From: Acinetobacter silvestris
GTDB lineage: Bacteria > Pseudomonadota > Gammaproteobacteria > Pseudomonadales > Moraxellaceae
Reading direction: 5' to 3'
Assembly: GCF_002135235.1 (NCBI RefSeq)
Contig: NZ_NEGB01000011.1
Location: 1-52,641, forward strand
Length of the DNA: 52,641 nt
Shown: piece after piece, positions 37,504-48,572 of the stretch
How positions within the stretch are numbered: the stretch's first letter is position 1
How the letters are laid out: each line of letters begins with the position of its first letter
The notes under the pieces: model-generated
What the model was told of the DNA's origin: nothing
What the model saw: only the letters and a program-made list of their open reading frames with translations
Database searches by the model: none
Made by a program: the position numbers and the translations under genes

Positions 37504-38337
37504 TTATTTACGTTTATAATAGAGGCGCATAAAGGTTGTAATTGGCTGATTGTATGTATCTGAGTTCTTGTTTTGGTCAATTACACGACGCATAGTAGAG
37601 GCTTTATCTGCAATTTTATTCATATAATCTGTTGAAAATTGGGCATCTACGAGCGCATAACGATTAATTGTTGCATCATCTACATGACGTAAATCTGCAT
37701 CCTGCAATGCTAATAAATTTTTCTGTTGCGCTTTTGGTACACTAATTAAAAATAAAGTATTGTTTTCCCAAATCTGTTTAAATCGTTCTTGATCAAAACT
37801 AATGTTGCCCAAAGCTGGATCTGCAACATAGACTCGACCATTTTTATAGGCTTTATACACCACAAAATGCTTAAAACCAGCATAAGAAATAGGAACGATT
37901 GCGGGTTGATCTTGCTTAATCAGATCTGAAAATTCGCCTTTAAAGCCACCACTCTCAAATCCAATTGCAGTTACAAATCGTTTCATATCTAATAATGAAA
38001 AACTACGACGTTCTACAATACGATTATATTCTCCAAATCGGAGTAAACCTTCCATGGTTTGTTGTTCAGTTAACTGTGCCCCGACATGTCCATTTAACAA
38101 TGTCGTGAGTGCAGCAGAACCACAACTGTAATCATAGGCTTGACGTACAATGCCTCTGAATTGATTTTCTAAGGCAGGCTTAATCTCTACAGTTTCACGA
38201 TGGAATCTTGAAAAAGATTTATCACGAGGATCAGCAAGCTCTGTGTAATACACAGCATTGGCTGGTTTCGGCTTAATGTCTAATGCATGGCTGGCAAAAT
38301 AATAGATCATTGCCGAACCTAAAGTAATTTCTAACAT
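37504..38337 (-). CDS. filB: FilB, C39-family cysteine peptidase
   Basis: 277 residues. N-terminal hydrophobic segment, then a C39 peptidase domain with Gln66-x5-Cys72 (QAYDYSCGSAALTTLL), His157 (GFKHFVVYK) and Asp173 (VADPALG), the complete active-site set. It has no ABC-transporter part, so it is a stand-alone protease like FapD of Pseudomonas. The start is uncertain: 38337 lacks a ribosome-binding site, while an ATG at 38310 has AGG about 8 nt before it. It follows filA across a 197-nt gap holding a strong terminator. Confidence 0.8.
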   Translation of the reverse strand: MLEITLGSAMIYYFASHALDIKPKPANAVYYTELADPRDKSFSRFHRETVEIKPALENQFRGIVRQAYDYSCGSAALTTLLNGHVGAQLTEQQTMEGLLRFGEYNRIVERRSFSLLDMKRFVTAIGFESGGFKGEFSDLIKQDQPAIVPISYAGFKHFVVYKAYKNGRVYVADPALGNISFDQERFKQIWENNTLFLISVPKAQQKNLLALQDADLRHVDDATINRYALVDAQFSTDYMNKIADKASTMRRVIDQNKNSDTYNQPITTFMRLYYKRK

Positions 38338-38492
38338 ATTTTAACTATTCTAGTATCGGCAAAGTATGCCTTAAGTGCTGATATTATTTTTAGAGCAAAC
38401 ACTCTACTTCCCTGTAAATAGAAGATACCTTCTTTTGTAAAAAAATACAGTATTTTTTTTACTTTTTGATGTATTTCACAGTTTTCTTGTTA

Positions 38493-38521
38493 AAAAAAAA
38501 CGCGTGTAAACACGCGTTTTT
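38493..38521 (-). terminator. Strong terminator between filA and filB
   Basis: CGCGTG (38501-38506)-taaa-CACGCG (38511-38516) is flanked by A9 on one side and TTTTT on the other, so it works on both strands. It comes directly after the filA stop and before the rest of the locus. It should make filA mRNA much more abundant than filB-F, as for a structural subunit. Confidence 0.85.
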
Positions 38522-38534
38522 AGTTCATACTAAA

Positions 38535-39428
38535 TTAGTGACCAGAAATAGTAATCACGGCGCCAGGAGTTGTTCCTGCTGCACCATTAAATACTTTCAT
38601 ACCACTTACAGCCACATCACCAATTGAACTCGCTGCTGAACCTAAACCAATCTTTTTGATATAAATATCTGTTGATGTAGTCATAGCAGTGATTACTAAA
38701 CCTGTTGGTTTAACAGCAATCGCAGCATCAGTAGATAAGTCGGTTCCACCATTGTCATTTAAGTGAATTGAACCAAGTACGATATCACCACCACCATTTG
38801 TTGATGCATCATGTAGTGATACATTACCAATGGTTAAACCACCCGTCATACTACCAGCCAATTTAATCATCGCACCTTGTGGCGTATTACCCAGTTGAAT
38901 ATTTGCTGATGTAGCACCAGTGGTTAAATCCAAACTATTTAAAATAGTTGCAGTACTTGCACCAACTTTATATGGGGTTGCAGCATCACCTGACTTAACA
39001 TCATTTACTTCAATTTTACCTAAATGAATACTTAAGCCTGAAACCGCAGCACCAATATTTAAGAATGGATTACCATTACCACCATCTGTATCAATTGTTA
39101 CATCAGCAAGATTATGGCTTGGTAAAAGTGCAGCTACATTTGCGCCAATTACGATATTATTAACAGTAATTGCACCAGCATGACCATTAGCATATACAGT
39201 TGGATTACCACCTGTAAGATTAACAGTATCGGTATAACCAGCAGCTAAGCCATCTCCATCGAAAACGTGTACTTTATCAATCTCAATTTTTGAAATGCCA
39301 ATCCCAATGGAAATACCATCTTGACCCGTTGTAGCACTTAGCGATGCATCATCCATTGCCTGCATTGCCATTGCATTTGCACTAATTGTCATTGCGGAAA
39401 CTAAAGCAAGTTTAGTAAATAATTTCAT
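38535..39428 (-). CDS. filA: FilA, secreted repetitive beta-rich protein
   Basis: 297 residues from the ATG at 39428, chosen because GGGAG lies 7-8 nt before it; ten upstream codons are dropped. Signal peptide about 1-21 (ending ANAMA). Mature start is MQAMDDASLSATTGQDGISIG, a motif shared by FilA-like proteins. The rest is almost only Gly, Ala, Ile, Val, Asn, Asp, Thr and Ser, with hydrophobic/polar alternation and no cysteine in the mature region. That composition fits a beta-solenoid or fibre subunit. First gene of the fil run and separated from filB by a terminator. Confidence 0.78.
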   Translation of the reverse strand: MKLFTKLALVSAMTISANAMAMQAMDDASLSATTGQDGISIGIGISKIEIDKVHVFDGDGLAAGYTDTVNLTGGNPTVYANGHAGAITVNNIVIGANVAALLPSHNLADVTIDTDGGNGNPFLNIGAAVSGLSIHLGKIEVNDVKSGDAATPYKVGASTATILNSLDLTTGATSANIQLGNTPQGAMIKLAGSMTGGLTIGNVSLHDASTNGGGDIVLGSIHLNDNGGTDLSTDAAIAVKPTGLVITAMTTSTDIYIKKIGLGSAASSIGDVAVSGMKVFNGAAGTTPGAVITISGH

Positions 39429-39674
39429 GTGTACTCTCCCAAGAGCATTTTTTTTCATTTTTAACCACTCTCCGCAATCTCTATTGTTTTTTGCTTTTTT
39501 TACAACAGAAACATCAATCCTTGAGTAGTCCGTTTTGCCTTTTCAAATTAACTGCATGTTACTTTTTGTTCAACTACTGTTTATCAAAAAAGATAAATAC
39601 CCGACAAACGGTATATATGTGAATCAGTGTGCAATTTGTAGTAAAATACAAGAAATTATTTTTTACGATTTAAG

Positions 39675-41036
39675 ATGCTAAACACCTCATTTTTCAAGAA
39701 ATCTTTAATATTTTCTGAATATAAAGTAGTAGATATTCTCAAAAAGCTAGATTCTTTATTTGGTTGCGTTTATCTTGAAAATAACCATGCCCCTATCGTT
39801 GCATTTTTGCCTTCAAAATACTGTATATATCAGCATGATAAAATTGAATTTTATACTCGAAACAATCTTATAGAATTTGCTTTAAGTACACTAGATCAAT
39901 CTTTAAATCATTTCTTAAAATTCTCCAATCCCATAAATATAAGCACGAACAACCATTCTATTTCAGGTTTTTGTGGTGGTTATATCGGTTTTATTGATTA
40001 TAATTTTTCCGCACATTCGCAAGCTACAACGTGCTTTAAAACACAACCCAATCTATTTTTAGGTGCATATCAAAGCTTTTTAAAATTTGAAGATCAGCAA
40101 TGGTTTTTCTATAGTACAGAACCTGAAGCTGTAGAACTATATGCTCTAATCAATCAATTAATCTCGTCAGAATCAATCTCAGCACCCTTTAACATGCTGA
40201 CCATTACTCAGGCGCGCTGGTCTAAAGATCAGTATCAACAAGCTTTTTTACAAGTACAAGAATATATTAAAGCAGGCGATTGCTATCAGATTAATTTAAC
40301 ACAAGAATTTACTGCAAAAGCGCAGGGTTCCCTTTTAAATACAGCTGAAAAGTTTTGGCAACTGACTGATGCACCTTATTCAGGCTATCTAAAAATAGGT
40401 GATTTTGAACTCTTAAGTTGCTCACCAGAATTATTTATTAATTTTGAAAAAAATCAAAAAATCGTCACGAAACCCATTAAAGGCACAATGCCTCGCTATG
40501 ATGATCCAATATTAGATCAACAATCTAAATACACGCTAGCTCACTCAGAAAAAGATCAGGCTGAGAATGTCATGATTGTAGATTTATTACGCAATGATTT
40601 GAGTGTTTATGCTGAAACAGGTTCGGTAAAAACGCCGAAATTATTTGAAATAGAAAGCTTTAATCAAGTACATCACATGGTTAGTGAAGTCACTGCAACC
40701 TTAAAAAAAGACGTTAACCCATTTGAAGTACTCCTATCCGCCCTGCCTGGTGGTTCAATTACAGGCGCACCTAAAATTCGCGCGATGCAAATTATTGAAG
40801 AGCTAGAAGGTGCGCCACGTGGTGCGTACTGTGGCTCAATGGGTTATTTTAATTTTGATGGTACAGGCTCATGGAATATTTTAATTCGCTCAATACAAAA
40901 ATATCAAGATGACATCTCATTATGGGCAGGTGGTGGAATTACCATCGCCTCAAACTGTGATGCAGAATATCAAGAATGTTTCGATAAAGTTTCTGCCATG
41001 CTTGATTTACTCAATACATGGCATAGTCCTGAATAA
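39675..41036 (+). CDS. pabB: Aminodeoxychorismate synthase component I
   Basis: Converts chorismate to 4-amino-4-deoxychorismate for folate synthesis. The protein is 453 residues. The C-terminal chorismate-binding domain has GDCYQINLTQ, PIKGTMPR (the lysine that marks PabB rather than TrpE) and PGGSITGAPKIRAMQII. It carries no fused glutaminase or lyase domain. The upstream ribosome-binding site is weak. It reads away from filA and converges on hisC with a 13-nt gap. Confidence 0.92.
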   Translation: MLNTSFFKKSLIFSEYKVVDILKKLDSLFGCVYLENNHAPIVAFLPSKYCIYQHDKIEFYTRNNLIEFALSTLDQSLNHFLKFSNPINISTNNHSISGFCGGYIGFIDYNFSAHSQATTCFKTQPNLFLGAYQSFLKFEDQQWFFYSTEPEAVELYALINQLISSESISAPFNMLTITQARWSKDQYQQAFLQVQEYIKAGDCYQINLTQEFTAKAQGSLLNTAEKFWQLTDAPYSGYLKIGDFELLSCSPELFINFEKNQKIVTKPIKGTMPRYDDPILDQQSKYTLAHSEKDQAENVMIVDLLRNDLSVYAETGSVKTPKLFEIESFNQVHHMVSEVTATLKKDVNPFEVLLSALPGGSITGAPKIRAMQIIEELEGAPRGAYCGSMGYFNFDGTGSWNILIRSIQKYQDDISLWAGGGITIASNCDAEYQECFDKVSAMLDLLNTWHSPE

Positions 41037-41049
41037 TTCAACGCTATGA

Positions 41050-42138
41050 TTAAGCTAAAATAGTGTTCTTTAAAGTATCGACTAAACGCTGATTTTGCTC
41101 ATCTGTACCCACAGTAATACGTAAAAACTGGTTGATTCTAGGCTTATTAAAATAGCGCACAATAATACCTTGTTCACGTAATTGTGCTGCCAATTCACCT
41201 ACATTTTTAGACGGCAGTGAAGCAAAGATAAAATTCGCCTTTGAAGGTAATACTGTAAAGCCCAACTCTTCCAGATTCGCCACTAATGTTTCGCGGCTTG
41301 CAATCACTTTTTGACATTGTGCTTCGAAGTAAGTTTGATCCTCAAATGACGCGACCGCTGCAGCGATTGCAAAACGATCCATCGGATAAGAATTAAAACT
41401 ATTTTTGACTGCTTCTAAAGCGGCAATTAAATGTGGTTGTGCTATGGCAAAACCAACACGTAAACCCGCCAGTGAACGTGATTTAGATGTGGTTTGACAA
41501 ACCACTAAATTTTCGTATTTTCCCACTAAATCAACCGCTGATTCAGCCCCAAAATCGACATAAGCCTCATCAATCACTACGACTGAATTTGGGTTCGCTT
41601 GTAAAACTTCTTCAATTGCAGATAAACCTAAGGCAATGCTGGTCGGTGCATTTGGATTGGTAATAATAATCCCGCCATTCGGCTGTTTATAATCCTCCAC
41701 AATGATCTCAAAATGATCGTTCAGTGGAATTTCTTGAGTTTTCACCCCAAAAAATTGACTATAAACAGGATAAAAACTATAGGTAATATCCGCATATAGA
41801 ATAGGCTGTTGTTGCACAAAAAATGCTTTAAAAATATGTGCTAAAACCTCATCCGAACCATTACCGACAAAAATATTGGATACTGCGACATTTTGTTGTT
41901 TGGCAATGGCTTGTTTTAATAACGTTGCATCAGGATCCGGATAAAGACGTAATACATCAGCAGAATCAGCTAAAATGGCCTGTACCGCTTCCACCACTTT
42001 TGGTGATGGTGGATATGGATTTTCATTGGTATTTAATTTAAGTAAATTTTGGATTTTCGGTTGCTCGCCCGGCACATAAGGTTTTAATTCACGTACTTCA
42101 GGACTCCAAAACCGCATTTTTTCTGTTGTAATGTTCAT
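41050..42138 (-). CDS. hisC: Histidinol-phosphate aminotransferase
   Basis: PLP enzyme of histidine synthesis, converting imidazole-acetol phosphate to histidinol phosphate. The protein is 362 residues, fold type I. Landmarks: [24 protein letters not shown] and the PLP lysine Lys219 in [17 protein letters not shown]. It lies after hisD but behind a strong terminator, so it probably needs its own promoter, for which I saw no clear match in the short gap. Confidence 0.95.
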   Translation of the reverse strand: MNITTEKMRFWSPEVRELKPYVPGEQPKIQNLLKLNTNENPYPPSPKVVEAVQAILADSADVLRLYPDPDATLLKQAIAKQQNVAVSNIFVGNGSDEVLAHIFKAFFVQQQPILYADITYSFYPVYSQFFGVKTQEIPLNDHFEIIVEDYKQPNGGIIITNPNAPTSIALGLSAIEEVLQANPNSVVVIDEAYVDFGAESAVDLVGKYENLVVCQTTSKSRSLAGLRVGFAIAQPHLIAALEAVKNSFNSYPMDRFAIAAAVASFEDQTYFEAQCQKVIASRETLVANLEELGFTVLPSKANFIFASLPSKNVGELAAQLREQGIIVRYFNKPRINQFLRITVGTDEQNQRLVDTLKNTILA

Positions 42139-42173
42139 TTTTCAATATCTCAATCAAATCTGTTATAGGCTTA

Positions 42174-42202
42174 AAAAAAGGCTGATCAATCAGCCTTTTT
42201 TA
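42174..42202. terminator. Terminator between hisD and hisC
   Basis: AAAAAAGGCTGA-tcaa-TCAGCCTTTTTT: a perfect stem flanked by A and T runs, active in either direction. On the minus strand it ends the hisD transcript 12 nt after its stop. Confidence 0.9.
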
Positions 42203-42213
42203 TTCATCAAAGC

Positions 42214-43503
42214 TTATTGATAACGATAACGTGCTGAACGTGCATGTGCATCCAAGTTTTCTTGTTGTGCCAAAATATCAGCTGTTTTCGCCAAAGGTTT
42301 TACCCCTTGTTCAGAACACATAATTAAGCTGGAACGTTTTTGGAAATCATAAACTCCCAATGGTGATGAAAAACGTGCTGTACCTGAAGTCGGTAAGACA
42401 TGGTTTGGCCCAGCACAGTAATCACCTATCGCTTCAGGCGTATAACGTCCCATAAAAATCGCACCGGCATGACGAATATTTTCCGACATGGCTTGTGCAT
42501 CATCCACACAAAGTTGGAGATGCTCAGGTGCAACTTGATTAATTAAATCAATCGCTTCTTGACGATCTTTGACTAAAATGAATGCACCACGATTAGCAAT
42601 TGAAGTCCGTGCAATTTCAGCTTTGGGTAAAATTGCTAAATGTGCTTCAATGGCTTGTGCAACGTCATTTAAAAGTTGTTCATCTGGGGTAATGAAAATC
42701 GCTTGTGCAACGGTGTCATGTTCAGCTTGTGATAACAAATCCATAGCCAGCCATTGCGCGTTATTCTTACCTTCCGCATAGACCAAAATCTCAGATGGCC
42801 CTGCAATCATATCGATACCGACTTGACCGAATACCGCACGTTTTGCCGCAGCAACGAAGCGGTTTCCTGGCCCAGTAATTTTATCAACTGCTGGAATGGT
42901 TTCGGTACCATACGCCAAAGCCGCAACAGCTTGCGCACCACCAATGGTAAATACGCGACTTACACCTGCTAAATAGGCGGCTGCCAAGACCAATGAATTT
43001 AACTCCCCATTTGGCGCTGGTACCACCATAATAATTTCAGGTACACCTGCGACATGTGCAGGTACAGCATTCATCAACACGGATGATGGATAAGAAGCTA
43101 AACCACCGGGCACATAAATGCCCACCCGGTCGAGTGGTGTCACTTTTTGACCTAAAGTATTGCCCAACTCATCCACATAAGACCAACCATCTTGCTTCTG
43201 TGCTTGATGAAATGTTCGAATACGTTTGGCTGCGAATTCTAAAGCTTCGCGAACCTCTGCCGTTAACCCATCAAAGGCAACTTTTAATTGCTGTTGTGAA
43301 AGCTCTAAGCTTGAAAATTGATGCGCTGGATGTCGATCGAACTGCTGAGTGAGTTTAAGTACATGTGCATCACCATATTGGCGTACATCTGCAATAATTT
43401 GGTCTACTGTTTTTAAAAGCTCAGGGTCACTCACTGTCTCAAAAGCCAACAAATCTGCAAAAACTTGTTTGAAATTTTGATCTTGAGTCGATAAACGTCG
43501 CAT
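42214..43503 (-). CDS. hisD: Histidinol dehydrogenase
   Basis: Zinc- and NAD-dependent enzyme that makes L-histidine from L-histidinol by two oxidations. The protein is 429 residues from the ATG at 43503 ([15 protein letters not shown]); the GTG four codons earlier has no ribosome-binding site. Landmarks: [39 protein letters not shown] and [17 protein letters not shown]. It is separated from hisG and hisC by terminators. Confidence 0.95.
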   Translation of the reverse strand: MRRLSTQDQNFKQVFADLLAFETVSDPELLKTVDQIIADVRQYGDAHVLKLTQQFDRHPAHQFSSLELSQQQLKVAFDGLTAEVREALEFAAKRIRTFHQAQKQDGWSYVDELGNTLGQKVTPLDRVGIYVPGGLASYPSSVLMNAVPAHVAGVPEIIMVVPAPNGELNSLVLAAAYLAGVSRVFTIGGAQAVAALAYGTETIPAVDKITGPGNRFVAAAKRAVFGQVGIDMIAGPSEILVYAEGKNNAQWLAMDLLSQAEHDTVAQAIFITPDEQLLNDVAQAIEAHLAILPKAEIARTSIANRGAFILVKDRQEAIDLINQVAPEHLQLCVDDAQAMSENIRHAGAIFMGRYTPEAIGDYCAGPNHVLPTSGTARFSSPLGVYDFQKRSSLIMCSEQGVKPLAKTADILAQQENLDAHARSARYRYQ

Positions 43504-43666
43504 CAATTTATCCACATCGTGAAAAAAGGAAGCATTAGTTTACCTTGTTTCATGATACTTGTGGACAGGATATCGCCATCTATACCTAAAGTTTGATGGA
43601 AAATAACTTTTAAAATCATTCATAAAATAATTTTATTTATATTTTTAATACTTAAATATTATCCAT

Positions 43667-43698
43667 AAAAAAACCGTCGTGAATCACAACGGTTTTTT
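43667..43698 (-). terminator. Terminator after hisG
   Basis: A7 then CCGT-c-GTG-aat-CAC-a-ACGG then T6. The stem has one mismatch. It lies 21 nt after the hisG stop on the minus strand. Confidence 0.85.
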
Positions 43699-43718
43699 AG
43701 CAAAAATAAAATCGATTG

Positions 43719-45676
<1,958 letters not shown>

Positions 45677-45928
45677 TTAAGCTCCAAACAGACTAGCTTT
45701 ACGCCATTCTTCTTTCGTCATTGCACGAATAGTCACAGCATGCACCTCACCACTGGCAATATATGAGTTTAATGGAGCATATACCGTTTGTTGACGGACA
45801 ACTGGACGTTTACCTTCAAATTGATTATCCACAATACGAAGATCAAACTTACCTGCTTGCCCACTTACAGCGACTTCAGCATCAGGGAAAGCTGTTATTA
45901 AGATTTCAGTGAGCTGTTCACTATTCAT
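45677..45928 (-). CDS. ibaG: BolA-family protein IbaG
   Basis: 83 residues, BolA fold. The conserved C-terminal block is YIASGEVHAVTIRAMTKEEW with the histidine that helps ligate a 2Fe-2S cluster with monothiol glutaredoxin. The IbaG position directly before murA is conserved among gammaproteobacteria. Role: Fe-S or acid-stress related; details not settled. Confidence 0.9.
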   Translation of the reverse strand: MNSEQLTEILITAFPDAEVAVSGQAGKFDLRIVDNQFEGKRPVVRQQTVYAPLNSYIASGEVHAVTIRAMTKEEWRKASLFGA

Positions 45929-46023
45929 TGCATCGACCTCATTATAGGACTGACAGTGTAAAAACCGTGTATTTTACTCTATTTAATAAAAATAATTCAT
46001 TAACTCATACAAAAATTATCGAT

Positions 46024-46057
46024 AAAAAAAAAGAGGTGTTTTTCAACCTCTTTTTTT
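46024..46057. terminator. Terminator after hpf
   Basis: A9-GAGGT ... ACCTC-T7 (46033-46050 region), a short hairpin with strong A and T runs usable from both strands. It lies about 15 nt after the hpf stop on the minus strand. Confidence 0.82.
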
Positions 46058-46070
46058 AATTTTTTAAGTT

Positions 46071-46412
46071 TTACGTTATCTGTATTTCCAGCGGCTGAAA
46101 ATTGGTTTGCATATCCCGATGGCGCTGTAATTGTTTTTTGATTTTTTCCATCATCTTTTTAATTGAAGCATACATATCATCCGCTGATGCTTGAGCAAAA
46201 AGCTCAATTCCTGGCAAACGAATGATGGCTTCTGCAATGTGATTTTCACTACCTTTTTTTGAACGCTTATCCACTTGATGATCTTTGGTCAGCTTCACTT
46301 GCATGCTACTCACTTGATCTAAGTGCTGAGTCATCAACTCAAATTTTTGACGGATATTTTCTTCTATTGCTGGCGTAACGGTTAAATGATGTCCACGAAT
46401 TGTAATTTGCAT
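46071..46412 (-). CDS. hpf: Ribosome hibernation-promoting factor, short form
   Basis: 113 residues, the short HPF/RaiA type that binds 30S-50S to form inactive 100S ribosomes in stationary phase. Segments: MQITIRGHHLTVTPAIEENI, the basic loop (KRSKKG) and ASADDMYASIKKMMEKIKKQL. There is no long-form C-terminal dimerisation domain. It lies downstream of rpoN, as in many gammaproteobacteria, but behind a terminator. Confidence 0.93.
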   Translation of the reverse strand: MQITIRGHHLTVTPAIEENIRQKFELMTQHLDQVSSMQVKLTKDHQVDKRSKKGSENHIAEAIIRLPGIELFAQASADDMYASIKKMMEKIKKQLQRHRDMQTNFQPLEIQIT

Positions 46413-46562
46413 ATCTGATCCCTTTCCCTATACAGGATGTGACGAGCCATGTAATTCAAACAAATGTATGACTAAATTTTCACATTGAAAACTTCATGAC
46501 AGAATACGGCTGGATCAATTCTGCAAGATACTCATACACGCATTTCAATCACTCCAAAAAAC

Positions 46563-46596
46563 AAAAAAGATTCATTATTTCGTCATAATGAATCTC
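46563..46596 (-). terminator. Terminator after rpoN
   Basis: AGATTCATTA (46568-46577) pairs perfectly with TAATGAATCT (46586-46595), 10 bp with an 8-nt loop; on the minus strand it is followed by a U-run. It lies 24 nt after the rpoN stop. Confidence 0.85.
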
Positions 46597-46618
46597 TAGA
46601 ATAATCACACTTTAAAAT

Positions 46619-48070
46619 TTAGATCAAGACTTTTCTATCTGATGAAGAAGCAATATGTAACGATTCACGATATTTCGCCACAGTCCTTCTCGCCACATCG
46701 ATACCATCATCTTTTAAAAGATTCGCAATGCTATTATCGGACAATGGCTTTCTTGGATTTTCATCCGCAACAAGTTTTTTAATTTTAGCCCGAATTGCTG
46801 TAGATGATGCCTCTCCACCTGAGGTTGTTCCGACATGGCTCGAAAAGAAATATTTCAATTCAAATAGGCCTCGTGGAGTGAGTAAATATTTATTCGTTGT
46901 TACCCGAGAAACGGTCGACTCATGTAATTCCACCTCATCTGCAACCTCCCTCAACACGAGTGGTTTCATTCCCTCAACACCAATTTCTAAAAATTCACGT
47001 TGATGTTGCACAATGCAGCTTGCCACTTTAAGTAAGGTTTTATGACGTTCATCAATACTTTTAATAAAATTTTTAGCTTCAAGCATTTGATTGCGTAAAT
47101 ATTGATTATCATCACTTTGGTCTGCACGTTTAATCATGCCTGAATAAAAAGCATTAATACGCAATTTCGGGATCACATCTGGATTTAACTGAACATTCCA
47201 AGCACCATTTTTCTTGGATACCACGACATCTGGAATCTGATAATCTAAATCTTTATACTCAAACTCTGCTCCTGGATGCGCCTTTAGTGTTTTTAATAAT
47301 TCTACAGCAGCCTTCAACTGTTCAAAATTCAATCCAGTTTGTTTAACTAATTTATTCAAATCATTACTAATTAATAACTCATAATGTTTTAACAACAATA
47401 ACGCTTCTTGCCTGAATTCAGTTTGTATCGGTAAAGTATCTATTTGAACAAACAAACATTCAGCTAAATTACGTGCACCTATTCCAATAGGATCGAGACG
47501 CTGAATATGCTTCAGCACAGCCAAAACCTCATCTTCTTCGACATCAACCACATGATCCATTTGAGTTAATAAATGTTGAACCGATAAAATAATTTCCGCT
47601 AAATCAGCATCTAAAAAACCTTTTTCATCCAAAGCATCAACAATACAATAGGCAATCAATTTATCAACAGCTGAAAAATTTAAGAGATTAATTTGACCCA
47701 GCATGTGTTCTTTTAATGACGTATGTCCCTGACGGTTATCCTCTCGCTCATCAAATTCTGGACGTTCCATTGCTGTAGATTGATGTGTATAAACATCATC
47801 CCAATCCGTATCTACGGCAAGTTCATCTGGTAAATGATCGGCATTTAATGATTCAGATAATTCCTTTTCGTGCTGATCTGGTTGAGGATGATCTAAACTT
47901 TCATTTGAATCTTCATCCTCAATTTTTTCAAGTAAAGGATTACTGTCGAGCTGAATCTGAACTTCCTGCTCTAATTCAAGACTGGATAATTGCAGCAATC
48001 GAATGGCCTGTTGCAGTTGTGGTGTTAATGACAACGAATTTGCAACCTTTAATCCAAGCGATAACTTCAT
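46619..48070 (-). CDS. rpoN: RNA polymerase sigma-54 factor
   Basis: 483 residues. The Gln/Leu-rich N-terminal region I (LSLTPQLQQAIRLLQLSSLELEQEV) contacts bacterial enhancer-binding proteins, then comes an acidic linker (about 50-105). The core-binding and DNA-binding regions follow, with HESTVSRVTTNKYLLTPRG and the RpoN box ARRTVAKYRE at about 460-469. It is transcribed away from gltIJKL, whose promoter matches the sigma-54 consensus. Confidence 0.96.
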   Translation of the reverse strand: MKLSLGLKVANSLSLTPQLQQAIRLLQLSSLELEQEVQIQLDSNPLLEKIEDEDSNESLDHPQPDQHEKELSESLNADHLPDELAVDTDWDDVYTHQSTAMERPEFDEREDNRQGHTSLKEHMLGQINLLNFSAVDKLIAYCIVDALDEKGFLDADLAEIILSVQHLLTQMDHVVDVEEDEVLAVLKHIQRLDPIGIGARNLAECLFVQIDTLPIQTEFRQEALLLLKHYELLISNDLNKLVKQTGLNFEQLKAAVELLKTLKAHPGAEFEYKDLDYQIPDVVVSKKNGAWNVQLNPDVIPKLRINAFYSGMIKRADQSDDNQYLRNQMLEAKNFIKSIDERHKTLLKVASCIVQHQREFLEIGVEGMKPLVLREVADEVELHESTVSRVTTNKYLLTPRGLFELKYFFSSHVGTTSGGEASSTAIRAKIKKLVADENPRKPLSDNSIANLLKDDGIDVARRTVAKYRESLHIASSSDRKVLI

Positions 48071-48466
48071 ATAGATACATATCCTTAATACTACAAAAGC
48101 ATAAGCAAAAATTATGCCTACTTATTTTTATAGCACATCATTTTATATTTTTGCAGTAATTTTTATATTTTTAAATAAACATTCAGCTATTCAACGTGCA
48201 TTAGAGTTCATTAAATTTATTTAAAAATCAGGCCGTGAATCTTAAAAATTTGGAGCCAAAAAAACATAAAGATACTCATCATTTGCAAAAATATAAATTG
48301 AAAAGCTATATCTTGAAATAAATACTCAACCTAGGTCTTATTGTTTATTTTTCCAATAGAATATAAAAATGAAAAAGCGATGTAATTCACATATTAGCCA
48401 TTCTAAATTTATTATTTTTATCCTTTACTTATTTTAAGTGAAGGTATAAAAATAAAGAGATAAATG
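48071..48466. other. AT-rich intergenic region between rpoN and gltI
   Basis: About 400 bp of AT-rich, apparently non-coding DNA upstream of both divergent genes. I see no convincing gene. A short inverted repeat ACTTA-ttt-TAAGT around 48427-48440 is the only other dyad, about 50 nt upstream of the -24 element, and could be part of an enhancer-binding-protein site. Confidence 0.5.
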
Positions 48467-48486
48467 ATGTATGAAGGATCATACAT
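48467..48486 (+). promoter_or_regulatory. Dyad ATGTATG-6-CATACAT upstream of the glt promoter
   Basis: Perfect 7-bp inverted repeat with a 6-nt centre (48467-48473 and 48480-48486). It ends 3 nt upstream of the sigma-54 -24 element. It may bind a regulator; it is closer than usual for an enhancer site. Confidence 0.45.
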
Positions 48487-48488
48487 TT

Positions 48489-48504
48489 TGGCTCGATATT
48501 TGCT
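48489..48504 (+). promoter_or_regulatory. Sigma-54 promoter of gltIJKL
   Basis: TGGCTCG-atat-TTGCT: GG at 48490-48491 and GC at 48502-48503, exactly 10 nt between, the invariant layout. It differs from the TGGCACG...TTGCW consensus at one position. It lies about 60-80 nt before the gltI start, and rpoN is the neighbouring gene. A two-component system like AauRS, which drives such operons in Pseudomonas, is not in the window. Confidence 0.78.
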
Positions 48505-48572
48505 TATTAACAAACTAGAGCCGATTTAATAACTATATACCTATCAAATAAATAGCAAATGGAGTCTTCATA

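Noticed and set aside
43508..43516. A perfect TTATCCACA at the hisD start
   Set aside because: Single isolated DnaA-box match inside a conserved coding start; expected by chance in AT-rich DNA.
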